Source: Deltaproteobacteria bacterium (GTDB lineage: Bacteria; Myxococcota; Kuafuiibacteriia; Kuafuiibacteriales; Kuafuiibacteriaceae). From it: a stretch of DNA of 64,000 nucleotides. A program made the position numbers and the translations under genes. Of this stretch, positions 53,207-60,543 are shown one piece after another. Each line of letters starts with the position of its first letter. Position 1 is the first letter of the stretch. The notes under the pieces were generated by a model, which did not search any database, was not told the origin of the DNA, and saw nothing but the letters and a program-made list of their open reading frames with translations. The DNA lies in the NCBI GenBank assembly GCA_020632995.1, contig JACKEN010000008.1, positions 186,001 through 250,000 of the forward strand, read 5' to 3'.

Positions 53207-53944
53207 CTACAGCGCCTTCCTCAGCACCACCGCCCCGTTCGCCTGCACCGCGAACACGTCGTAGCCCGCCGTCACCAGGAGCTGGAGCATCCCGCGGTAG
53301 CGGTTGTAGGTCTTCACCGTCACCTCCCGGAAGCCCCGCTCGCGGCACCAGGCGTGCTGGGCCTCCAGGAGGCGCTGCGCCAACCCTCGACGCCGAAACG
53401 CGGGGAGGACGCCGCCGATCCAGCTGTAGAAGCGCTCCGGGGTCTCGGCATAGCCCACCTTGAAGCCGGCCACCGCGCCGTCGATCTTCGCGACCTGGGC
53501 CAGGTGAGGTCGGCCCGTCAACCGAGCCTGCAACGCCTCGACCGAGGTGGGTGTGAGCTCGGGCACCGCGGCGCAGGCGCTCGCGATCTCGTCTAGCGTC
53601 GCCTCTACGATCTCGCACGGCGCAGGCGGGGTTGCGGGGTGGATGTGCACCGCCAGCCACAGCGCGTCGGCCGAGCACTCCAGCACCCGGTGGCGGAGGT
53701 GGGCGGGGATGAAGAGCGGCTCGCCCGGGCCGAGCGCCGCGGTTTCGGTGCGGTCACCGTCGCGCGCCAGCTCCACCCGCGCTCGGCCCCGCAGGAGGGT
53801 GACCCACTCGTCCTGGGCCTGGTCGTACCAGGTCGGCTCTACGTGGGCCGAGCTCACGATGCGCTCGATGAGGACGTTGCGGTGGGTGAGGAGCGGCTCG
53901 AAGCGCTCCCCGGTGTTCGGATGCTCGGCGTCGAAGAGGCTCAC
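53207..53944 (-). CDS. Cupin-GNAT fusion protein
   Basis: 245 residues. The N-terminal ~105 residues are a cupin (EPTWYDQAQDEWVTLLRGRARVEL, GEPLFIPAHLRHRV) with the two-motif metal/ligand barrel. The C-terminal ~130 residues are a GNAT domain with GGVLPAFRRRGLAQRLLEAQ as the acetyl-CoA loop and VKTYNRYRGMLQLLVTAGY near the end. A single chain could bind a small ligand and acetylate something. No bacterial pathway neighbour suggests the substrate. Confidence 0.8.
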   Translation of the reverse strand: MSLFDAEHPNTGERFEPLLTHRNVLIERIVSSAHVEPTWYDQAQDEWVTLLRGRARVELARDGDRTETAALGPGEPLFIPAHLRHRVLECSADALWLAVHIHPATPPAPCEIVEATLDEIASACAAVPELTPTSVEALQARLTGRPHLAQVAKIDGAVAGFKVGYAETPERFYSWIGGVLPAFRRRGLAQRLLEAQHAWCRERGFREVTVKTYNRYRGMLQLLVTAGYDVFAVQANGAVVLRKAL

Positions 53945-54006
53945 CTCGGCACTGGGCCACGCTCCGAGGTCGGTGTCGAGCCTGCTTGGCGGGCGTCAGG
54001 GGGCGA

Positions 54007-54456
54007 TCACAGGCTCCCTTCGAACCGATGAGGCCCTTCGCGCCCCTCCTTCGCGAGGGGCAGGAGCGCGCCCGGGGTCAGGATCCGGCGGAGGTTCTTG
54101 ATGGTCTTCCACAGCGGGAAGCTGCACCCAGCGATCAGGAGCACGGCGAACAGCGTGAAGCCGCCATCGAAGCCGCTCTCGAGCATCGAGGCGAGCATGT
54201 AGAGCGCCGCGCCCACCGCGGTGAGCAGCGTCGCGGCGAAGGGTATGAGGAGGGCGGCCCCAAAGAGCCGCTTCGCGACGCCCGCCGGGATCGAGAGGCG
54301 CATGCAGTTCGGGCATTCGAGCAGGGTCTCGGCGTCGATCGCGATCGGCGCACGCTCGGCCGCCACCACGTTCAAGGTCTGACGCGTCTGGCAGTGGGGG
54401 CAGGTGGCCGTTCGCGTGCGGCCCGTGGGGACCAGTCGGTGGACGCCGCCGAACAC
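54007..54456 (-). CDS. Small membrane protein with zinc ribbon
   Basis: 149 residues. CPHCQTRQ (~19) and CPNCMRL (~48) form a zinc-ribbon pair, followed by two hydrophobic helices (~66-88 and ~98-117) and a basic C-terminal tail. This is the plan of small regulators that place a zinc ribbon at the inner face of the membrane. I cannot name the family. Confidence 0.65.
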   Translation of the reverse strand: MFGGVHRLVPTGRTRTATCPHCQTRQTLNVVAAERAPIAIDAETLLECPNCMRLSIPAGVAKRLFGAALLIPFAATLLTAVGAALYMLASMLESGFDGGFTLFAVLLIAGCSFPLWKTIKNLRRILTPGALLPLAKEGREGPHRFEGSL

Positions 54457-54509
54457 GCCGGCACTATGCCCGACGGCCGGCCGGCCTCATAGGCTCGAGC
54501 CCGGAGATC

Positions 54510-55823
54510 TCACGGCACCAGCCAGCCGTCGTTGATGAGCTGGCCGGAGATGTCCACGTGGTTGCTCAGGATGGTGTCGAAGGAGCAGGGGTCCAGGTGG
54601 TTGGTGTCGTCCTTCATGAGCTGCCAGATCAGCGCGTCGCGCACGCCGTACGACTCCAGGTGCTCCAGCCACTGGGTGAGCCGGGTGTAGCGCGCGCTGG
54701 CGCTCAGCGACTGGCACACCCCGATCTCACCCACGATGAACTTCGTGACGCCGGCCTTGCCCAACCACACCCGCAAGGAGCGGAACTCCAGGTCCTCACC
54801 CTGGGAGACGTCGTGGGGCGGGTAGTAGTGGACGGACACGAGGTCCGACGCACCCACGATGATGTTGGCGGCCTGGTGGGCCTGGGTGCTCAGCGGGCCC
54901 TCGAAGTGGTTGGCGGACCCGGGGACCAGCTCCGCCACCACCTTCTGGCCGGCGCCCATGTAGCCCCGCATCTCATTCACGCGGCTGCGGTACCAGTTCG
55001 CGAAGGCCACCGGATCGTTGGGGCCCGCGACCTCGTTGCCGAGCGACCACACGATGTTCGTGTGCCCGCGGTTCGGCCACACGATGCGCGAGAAGCGGTC
55101 CCGCAGCATGGTGTCCACGCCGGGCCTGAGGTGGGTGTCTGGGTCGCTGGGGCTGCCGCGGTGGGCGTCGAAGAGCGGCACCAGCACGCGCATGCCCCGG
55201 GCCGCGGCCTCCTGGGCCACGATGTTGACCCGGGTGGCCATGTTCGGGACCGTCATCCCGACGTAGGGCGGGTCGGCCCAGATCCGGAGATCACGAACCC
55301 CGGCCGCCTGCAGGCGGTTCAGGTCGTTCTGGATGTTCGTGCGCATGGTGGTGAAGTTCGTCGGCATGCCCGAGAAGCCCACCCCGATGTCGGTGTAGTT
55401 CCCGCCCACGGTCAGGGTGCGGCCCTGGCACGCGGCGCCCTGGCAGGTGCCGCCGCCGCAGCTCCGCGACTGCCAGATGCTGTGGCCGGGCGAGGAGCCC
55501 GGCTGGCACACGTACTCCACCGAGTCGCCCTGGTACGCGCACGCTGTCCCGCCGACCACGACGCCGTTGTCGCAGCTGCCGGTGCACGCCGCGCCCTGGC
55601 AGGTGCCGCCGCCGCAGCTCTGCGCTTGCCAGATGCTGTGCCCGGGGGTTGAGCCGGGCTGACATACGTACTGCACCGAGTCTCCCTGGAACGCGCACGC
55701 GGTGCCGCCGATCGGCACCCCGTTGTCGCACTGGGCGTAGGCGCCGCCCGGCAGGGCGAGGACGCCGAGCGCGAGCGGGGCGATGAACACGCAGAGTGAT
55801 GAACTGAAAGTAGACTTGCTCAT
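54510..55823 (-). CDS. Secreted GH5-like glycoside hydrolase with two Cys-rich modules
   Basis: 437 residues from ATG at 55823, which opens a classical signal peptide (FIAPLALGVLALPGGAYA). Two ~48-residue Cys-rich modules follow, each beginning CDNGV(P/V)(I/V)GGTAC and ending GGGTCQGAAC. The rest is a TIM-barrel of cellulase/mannanase type: GVRDLRIWADPP (~150), VWSLGNEVAG (acid/base Glu, ~245), FIVGEIGVC (nucleophile Glu, ~365), DALIWQLMKDD. It should hydrolyse a beta-glycan outside the cell. The same Cys-rich module occurs once in the neighbouring lysozyme-M23 protein. The two minus-strand genes are 29 bp apart and likely co-transcribed. Confidence 0.82.
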   Translation of the reverse strand: MSKSTFSSSLCVFIAPLALGVLALPGGAYAQCDNGVPIGGTACAFQGDSVQYVCQPGSTPGHSIWQAQSCGGGTCQGAACTGSCDNGVVVGGTACAYQGDSVEYVCQPGSSPGHSIWQSRSCGGGTCQGAACQGRTLTVGGNYTDIGVGFSGMPTNFTTMRTNIQNDLNRLQAAGVRDLRIWADPPYVGMTVPNMATRVNIVAQEAAARGMRVLVPLFDAHRGSPSDPDTHLRPGVDTMLRDRFSRIVWPNRGHTNIVWSLGNEVAGPNDPVAFANWYRSRVNEMRGYMGAGQKVVAELVPGSANHFEGPLSTQAHQAANIIVGASDLVSVHYYPPHDVSQGEDLEFRSLRVWLGKAGVTKFIVGEIGVCQSLSASARYTRLTQWLEHLESYGVRDALIWQLMKDDTNHLDPCSFDTILSNHVDISGQLINDGWLVP

Positions 55824-55852
55824 GTCTGTCTCCTCGTTCGAGCGCACGCCGC

Positions 55853-57646
55853 TCACAGGCCGGTGAAGTAGAACTGGTTGTAGTTGGACCACGGTGAGCA
55901 GCTGCCCGACGCGCAGGCGCGCACCCGCCACAGGTAGTGGCGGTTGTCGTAGGCCGGCCACACCGTGAAGCTGGTGCCGGTGAGGCCCGTCCAGGTGTAG
56001 TAGCTGCGCCAGACGTTGGCCGACGTGTCCCACCAGTCGAACGACACGTCGTAGGTGGTGGCGCCGGAGACCGCGTTCCAGCCCAGGGTCACGCTGGGGG
56101 TGGTCACCGTCGTATAGGGCGGGGTGAGGCCGGTGGGCGCGGTCAGCGGGCCCGGGCACGCGGTGGAGATGGGGGTCCCGCGGGGCCAGCAGCTGTTCGA
56201 GCAGTAGTAGAAGGCGCACACCGCGCCGTGGGCGTCACAGGTGGCGACGTCGGTGTAGCCGCTGCAGTCCACGGGCTGGCAGCGATCGCCGATGCACAGC
56301 TGCCCCGACGGGCACGCGCGCTCCTGCCACGGGTTGGCGCCGCCCGGGTTCACGCAGAGGAACTCACGCGCCTCGCTCTGCGCCGCGCACGCGGTGCCGC
56401 CGAGGGGCACGTTGTTGTCGCAGGTGGGCCCGGAGGTGCCGGCGCCCGCGAGCAGCGCAACCTGGTTCGTGGGATCGCGGTAGCCCCACGCGGTGGCGTT
56501 CGTCCCTGCGTTCGTGTAGCCGGGGCCGGGCGCGTTGTAGCCGCAGAGCTGTGGGATCTCCACCGTGCGGACCTCGAAGTGCAGGTGGGTGTTGTTGGGC
56601 TGGTAGTAGAGGTTGGCGAGGACGGTGTTCGAGTCCACCAGATCGCCCGCGGTGACGTTCGGGACGTCGACGTGCCCATACATCGAGTAGAGCGTCGAGG
56701 TCCCCACCGCGGCCGCCTCGGCCGCGCCGAGGTCGTGCCGGACGACGATGACGTAGCCCGGATAGTTCGCCCACTGGGCGTAGACCACCTGGCCGGGGCC
56801 GATCGCGTGCACCTGATCGCTGGTGCTCCCGAACCAGTCCTCACCCGAGTGGACCAGCTCCGCGATCGGCCGGTTGAAGCAGGAGCTGTACCCGGCCACC
56901 GACGGGTTCACCACGTTGAAGTCGATGCCGGCCGAGCCGCCCAGGGGCGCGCGCCACACCGAGGACGCGCTGCTCCCGTACCAGAAGGAGGCCGTCTTCT
57001 CGGCCAACAGGTTCCGGGTGAAGTTGTTGTACTTGGCGTACCGGTCCGCGTACACCGAGCACGTCGCGGCGGGGCACCCGTTGTAGTAGTGCGCGACGGT
57101 GTTGATCCAACGGCTCCAGTTCGCGTCGTCGACGCGCACCGCGTTGATCCAGGCCAGCGCCTCGGCGTCGGTGGCGACCCCCGGCACGTAGATCGAGTCC
57201 CGGACCATCGCGACCACGAACTCCACCGCGGCCTCGGTGCTGCCCTGGACGCTGAGGATGCGGTTCCCCTCCCGGGCCAGGGTCTGGCTGTGGGTGCCGC
57301 CGTCGAACTGGAAGAAGCCCAGGCCCCCCTGGAGCAGGTAGCAGGGCCCATCCCCCGACCCGGCGAGGACCGGCCCCCCACACTCCGCCGAGTAGGGCCC
57401 CTCGCAGTGGTAGGTGGCCTCCGAGTAGCAGTGGGCGAGGTTGGTCTCGGCGTCCGAGATGCCGGCGAGGAGCAGCGAATTGCTCAGACCACGTGCGGCG
57501 GCGTAGTCACGGATCGCGGTCAGGCGGGCGTCCCTCAGGGCGCCGGTCACCGCGCTGGTGACCTCGACCGGGGCCTCGGGCTCGGCCGGGCCGCAGGCCA
57601 TCCAGGCGCTACACGCGAGCAGAACGGTCTTTGAAGGCAGTCTCAT
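55853..57646 (-). CDS. Secreted peptidoglycan hydrolase: lysozyme-like + M23 peptidase + Cys module + FN3
   Basis: 597 residues from ATG at 57646; lipobox-like LLACSAWMAC signal. Residues ~40-210 resemble a lysozyme/transglycosylase fold (AGISDAETNLAHC with catalytic-type Glu; GGLGFFQFDGGTHSQ). Residues ~265-400 are an M23 endopeptidase with ELVHSGEDWFG (zinc-binding HxxxD), YSMYGHVDV and THLHFEVR (HxH). A Cys-rich module (CDNNVPLGGTAC, ~420-480) and a fibronectin-III domain (TPSVTLGWNAVSGATTYDVSF) follow. It would cut both glycan and peptide of prey or own peptidoglycan. A ribosome site GGGAGGA precedes the start. It is divergent from the FadR-type regulator. Confidence 0.85.
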   Translation of the reverse strand: MRLPSKTVLLACSAWMACGPAEPEAPVEVTSAVTGALRDARLTAIRDYAAARGLSNSLLLAGISDAETNLAHCYSEATYHCEGPYSAECGGPVLAGSGDGPCYLLQGGLGFFQFDGGTHSQTLAREGNRILSVQGSTEAAVEFVVAMVRDSIYVPGVATDAEALAWINAVRVDDANWSRWINTVAHYYNGCPAATCSVYADRYAKYNNFTRNLLAEKTASFWYGSSASSVWRAPLGGSAGIDFNVVNPSVAGYSSCFNRPIAELVHSGEDWFGSTSDQVHAIGPGQVVYAQWANYPGYVIVVRHDLGAAEAAAVGTSTLYSMYGHVDVPNVTAGDLVDSNTVLANLYYQPNNTHLHFEVRTVEIPQLCGYNAPGPGYTNAGTNATAWGYRDPTNQVALLAGAGTSGPTCDNNVPLGGTACAAQSEAREFLCVNPGGANPWQERACPSGQLCIGDRCQPVDCSGYTDVATCDAHGAVCAFYYCSNSCWPRGTPISTACPGPLTAPTGLTPPYTTVTTPSVTLGWNAVSGATTYDVSFDWWDTSANVWRSYYTWTGLTGTSFTVWPAYDNRHYLWRVRACASGSCSPWSNYNQFYFTGL

Positions 57647-57662
57647 AAGGATTATCCTCCCC

Positions 57663-57681
57663 GCCCCGAGTAGCTCGGGGC
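57663..57681 (-). promoter_or_regulatory. Perfect 8-bp hairpin ahead of the lysozyme-M23 gene
   Basis: GCCCCGAG-TAG-CTCGGGGC is an uninterrupted inverted repeat lying about 17 bases upstream of the ATG at 57646, immediately before its ribosome site. In the transcript it would form a very stable stem with a 3-nt loop. It could stabilise the mRNA or modulate initiation; there is no U-run, so it is not a classical terminator. Confidence 0.4.
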
Positions 57682-57719
57682 TCGAGTGACGCTTCGGTAC
57701 GTCGAGTCTCATTTGGATA

Positions 57720-57734
57720 ATTGGTAGGACCAAA
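57720..57734. promoter_or_regulatory. FadR/GntR-type operator ATTGGTAGGACCAAA, copy 1
   Basis: TTGGT-AGG-ACCAA is a perfect palindrome fitting the TGGT-N3-ACCA consensus of FadR-subfamily GntR regulators. It lies between the divergent lysozyme-M23 gene and the regulator, directly before the regulator's ATG (57736) and covering its ribosome site (AGGA). Autoregulation is the simple reading. An identical 15-mer occurs at 58095. Confidence 0.75.
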
Positions 57735-57735
57735 A

Positions 57736-58452
57736 ATGGCCAACCGAACATACCTGATATCTGCGCCCGCCCAGCGCCAGGTGGTGCGCGCGCTCCTGGA
57801 CGACATCATCCGGGGCACCTACCCGGCCGGGGAGTGCCTCCCCCCAGAGCGGGAGCTGTGCCAGACCCTGTCCACGAGTCGCACCACGCTGCGCGAATCG
57901 CTTAGAATCATTGAGGAAATGGGCGCAGTGCGGTCGCGTCGGGGCTCCGGGGTGTGGGTGGAGCCGGCGGAGTCCTGGTACCTGGAGGTGCTGCCCTTCT
58001 ACCTGGCGGCGCAGATCAAGGAGGGGAAGGACGTCCGACCCCTGATCGCGGACATTCTCGGCCTGCGCCGGGAGTTGATCTTCACCCTGCTTCGATTGGT
58101 AGGACCAAAGTGCAGGCCTGGCGATCTGGATGACGCCCGCACGCTCACCGCGGAGGCCTGGGCGGCGAGGGAGTCCTACAGCGTGTTCGTCGAGCGGACC
58201 CTGGCCTCCTGGCGCGCCTGCGCCCTGGCGGTGGACCATCGGCCGGCGCTGTGGGTGGTGAACTCGCTCCAGCGCGTCTTCGCCGCGGTGGGGGACGTCA
58301 TCTCCAGCCAGGCCCGGGTGCCCCGCGGCTACCTGGAGGTTCACATGAAGATCTACACCTTGCTGGAGCGCGGGGACGCCGATGCCGCCATCGGCGTCAT
58401 GCGCCCGTACTACGAGCGGCACGACGAGCTCGCGGTGGCCGCGCTTGACTAG
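57736..58452 (+). CDS. FadR-subfamily GntR transcriptional regulator
   Basis: 238 residues from ATG at 57736. A GntR winged helix occupies ~8-72, with GTYPAGECLPPERELCQTLSTSRTTLRESLRIIEEMG and the wing RRGSGVWVEP. It is followed by an all-helical FCD effector-binding domain (~85-235) with the usual ligand-pocket helices. It probably represses itself and the divergent exoenzyme genes through the palindrome next to its start, and releases DNA when a small organic acid or acyl compound binds. A second identical operator lies inside the gene at 58095. Confidence 0.88.
   Translation: MANRTYLISAPAQRQVVRALLDDIIRGTYPAGECLPPERELCQTLSTSRTTLRESLRIIEEMGAVRSRRGSGVWVEPAESWYLEVLPFYLAAQIKEGKDVRPLIADILGLRRELIFTLLRLVGPKCRPGDLDDARTLTAEAWAARESYSVFVERTLASWRACALAVDHRPALWVVNSLQRVFAAVGDVISSQARVPRGYLEVHMKIYTLLERGDADAAIGVMRPYYERHDELAVAALD
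58095..58109. promoter_or_regulatory. FadR/GntR-type operator ATTGGTAGGACCAAA, copy 2 (intragenic)
   Basis: Identical over 15 bases to the site at 57720, exactly 375 bp away and inside the regulator's own coding sequence, in the same phase (both read Leu-Val-Gly-Pro-Lys). Paired sites at this spacing would allow DNA looping or a roadblock to elongation. Intragenic autoregulatory sites are known for other repressors; here it is inferred. Confidence 0.6.
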
Positions 58453-58478
58453 AATTTGCTTCTAGAAAACAATTCTAG
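58449..58478. promoter_or_regulatory. Two overlapping operators CTAGAA-N5-TTCTAG
   Basis: Site 1 (58449-58465) is CTAGAA-TTTGC-TTCTAG and site 2 (58462-58478) is CTAGAA-AACAA-TTCTAG; they share the central CTAG and are 13 bp apart. Both are perfect palindromes in an AT-rich 30-bp block that runs from the FadR-type regulator's stop to 3 bases before the hotdog gene's ATG. The likely binder is the TetR-family protein encoded in the same transcript. Confidence 0.7.
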
Positions 58479-58481
58479 TCG

Positions 58482-58964
58482 ATGCCGAACCTGGAGACGC
58501 CGAAGGTCCTGAAGCAGTGGCGCGCCCTGCGCCGCTGGCCGGCCGGAGGTCGGCTCTTCGGCTGGCTGATCGGGCGCGTCGTGCCGTACGCGGGCACGGT
58601 GCACCCGCGCGTGCGTCACCTCGAGCCCGGCGTGGCCGAGGTCACGATGTCGGACCGGCGCGGGGTCAGGAACCACCTGAGGTCGGTGCACGCGGTCGCG
58701 ACCGCGAACCTCGGCGAGATCGCAGGCAACCTTGCGCTCATGTCGCTGCAGCCTCCGAAGACCCGGTGGATCGTCACCGGCATCACCGCGAGGTACGGCA
58801 AGAAGGCGCGCGGCGTGCTCGTCGCGCGGTGCGAGGTCCCCCCGCTGGACTGGAGCGTGGAGGGGGACCACGATGGGCGGGTGGAAGTCCGAGACCAATC
58901 CGGCGACGTGGTGACCACGCTCGACGTGTCCTGGCGGCTCGGCCCGTCCGCGTCCGCCTCGTGA
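58482..58964 (+). CDS. DUF4442-like hotdog-fold protein
   Basis: 160 residues. RLFGWLIGRVVPYAGTVHPRVRHLEPGVAEVTMSDRRGVRNHLRSVHAVATANLGEIAGN carries the hotdog features of DUF4442/PaaI-like thioesterases (R-N-H-x-x-S-V-H-A, then a helix A-x-x-N-L-x-E). It is cytoplasmic. Family members are acyl-CoA thioesterases or ligand-binding homologues; activity is not shown here. It shares a transcript with the downstream TetR gene (GTGA overlap). Confidence 0.75.
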   Translation: MPNLETPKVLKQWRALRRWPAGGRLFGWLIGRVVPYAGTVHPRVRHLEPGVAEVTMSDRRGVRNHLRSVHAVATANLGEIAGNLALMSLQPPKTRWIVTGITARYGKKARGVLVARCEVPPLDWSVEGDHDGRVEVRDQSGDVVTTLDVSWRLGPSASAS

Positions 58965-59563
58965 CCGCGAGGCGCCAGCAGACCAGGGGCGCTCAGACGC
59001 AGCAGGCGATCATCGAGGCCGCCCTCGCGGTGGTCGACGAGCGCGGTCACCGAGACCTGGACATCCAGGGGGTCTGCGCGCGCGCGGAGGCGAGCGTGGG
59101 CAGCTTCTACCACCACCTCGGCAGCTTGGAGGGCCTGCACGCGGCGGTCTTCGACGCCATCCTCGCCGACTACCGGCGGGCGATCGGCGCCGCGCTGCAG
59201 CCTCGCCGCTCCCCGCGCACCTTCGTCGAGGCCCTCGTGCGCGCCCACGTCGAGTGGGTCTGCGAGCACCCGCGGCGGGCCCGCGTACTCTACGAGCTCC
59301 GCGGTGGCCTCGAGCCCGCCCACGACGCCGAGGTCCGCTCCGGGACCCGCGCCTTCCTCGTGCAGATCGAAGAGAGCGTGGCGCGCTGGCGTGATCGGAT
59401 CCGGCCCTTGCCCGCGGTGCTGCTCCAGCCGCTGGTGATCGGCCCCGCCGAGACCCTCACCCGCCAGTGGCTCGCGGGGCGGCTCCCCGAGGGCTTCGAT
59501 CCCCGCGACGTCGCGGACGAGCTCGCGCGCGCGGCCTGGCGCGCGGTCGGCCTGGAGCCATGA
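58961..59563 (+). CDS. TetR-family transcriptional regulator
   Basis: 201 residues from GTG at 58961, overlapping the hotdog stop. The N-terminal HTH is typical: AIIEAALAVVDERGHRDLDIQGVCARAEASVGSFYHHLGSLEGLHAAVF, with the YHHLGSLE recognition-helix ending. A helical ligand-binding domain follows (YRRAIGAALQPRRSPRTFVEALVRAHVEWV). It should bind the CTAGAA-N5-TTCTAG operators upstream of its operon and respond to an acyl or aromatic ligand handled by the hotdog protein. Confidence 0.88.
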   Translation: MTARRQQTRGAQTQQAIIEAALAVVDERGHRDLDIQGVCARAEASVGSFYHHLGSLEGLHAAVFDAILADYRRAIGAALQPRRSPRTFVEALVRAHVEWVCEHPRRARVLYELRGGLEPAHDAEVRSGTRAFLVQIEESVARWRDRIRPLPAVLLQPLVIGPAETLTRQWLAGRLPEGFDPRDVADELARAAWRAVGLEP

Positions 59564-59616
59564 CGGGTCGGCGCACGCCCGCGCCTTGAAGAGGGGTGGG
59601 CGCGGGGACGTCTGGT

Positions 59617-59629
59617 GCGGTAGGACCAT
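59617..59629. promoter_or_regulatory. Partial third copy of the FadR-type operator core
   Basis: GCGGTAGGACCAT keeps the 10-base core GGTAGGACCA of the operator at 57720 and 58095 but has lost the outer symmetry. It overlaps the ribosome site and ATG (59628) of the next gene, the same placement as copy 1. It could be chance, because AGGA is also the ribosome site. Confidence 0.3.
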
Positions 59630-60542
59630 GACGATGCGCGCGCTCTCCTGGCTGGCCCTGGCGCCGGCCCTGCTCCTCACCCCCACCGACGCTCGAGCTC
59701 AGGCCGCCTCCTGCCCGGACCGGCTGGATCTCATGCAGCGGCGCTTCCAGGCGGTGCCCACCCACGTCCCGCTCGCCGCCGCGACCCTGCCGGTGACCCT
59801 GCCGACGCTGGAAGGGGCGAAGGAGGTGACCGCCCCCGGGGTGGTCATGGACGTGAAGGACGGCCGGGTGGCGTTCCAGGGGGTCAACACCCACATCACC
59901 GCGCTGGACGGTGTGTGGGCGAAGCTCGAGGCGGTGAAGAACCTGGAGGCGATGACGAAGAGCCCTGCCCAGCCGCTCTATCTTCGACTGGACGCGGGCC
60001 AGGGCGTGCAGACTATCTTGCCGATGCTCTGCCGTATCACTCCCGAGCGCAGCCTCTACGTGCTGGTGAGTGATCCCCAGCAGGCGGCGCGGCGCTACTC
60101 TCCGCCGCCGCCCCCCAAGCACCTCGAGGCCCTGGTGACCAAGCTCGACGGCACCCCCAGCGCCGTCCAGCGGGCGGTGCAGATGGGCGAGGCCCTCGAG
60201 GAGGCCATCGGGGGCTGCGGGCCACTCAGGGAGCGCTTCGAGGCCCTGCAGGGCGTCCCGCTGGAGCTCCGCTCCGCCGAGATGAAGGACGCGGTGCTGA
60301 GCGGAGTGGCGGGCTGCAGCTGCCAGCAGGTCGACGTGGACGCGGTGGAGGCCCTGGTGCTCCGCATCCTGGCCCCGCCGGTGGCGCAGTCCTACGCGGT
60401 GCCCTTCCCGCTGCGATGCGAGGGCGGGAAGAAGGCTACCTTGCGCCTGCCCGAGAGCGCGGACGCGGCGGCGCTGGCGGCGGCGCTGGGGTCCCGGAAG
60501 GGCGGCGGGGTGGTGCGGATCCGGTTCGAGGCGGCGAGGTAG
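59628..60542 (+). CDS. Secreted protein of unknown function
   Basis: 304 residues from ATG at 59628 (a second ATG at 59634), with a signal peptide ALSWLALAPALLLTPTDARAQ. The mature part has a Pro/Thr-rich N-terminal third, a repeated VxAP/LPxL pattern and a Cys-containing stretch (GCGPLRERFEAL, GCSCQQVDVDAV). No motif identifies an enzyme. It ends 1 bp before the TTG of the next gene, so the two are probably co-transcribed. Confidence 0.6.
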   Translation: MTMRALSWLALAPALLLTPTDARAQAASCPDRLDLMQRRFQAVPTHVPLAAATLPVTLPTLEGAKEVTAPGVVMDVKDGRVAFQGVNTHITALDGVWAKLEAVKNLEAMTKSPAQPLYLRLDAGQGVQTILPMLCRITPERSLYVLVSDPQQAARRYSPPPPPKHLEALVTKLDGTPSAVQRAVQMGEALEEAIGGCGPLRERFEALQGVPLELRSAEMKDAVLSGVAGCSCQQVDVDAVEALVLRILAPPVAQSYAVPFPLRCEGGKKATLRLPESADAAALAAALGSRKGGGVVRIRFEAAR

Positions 60543-60543
60543 C

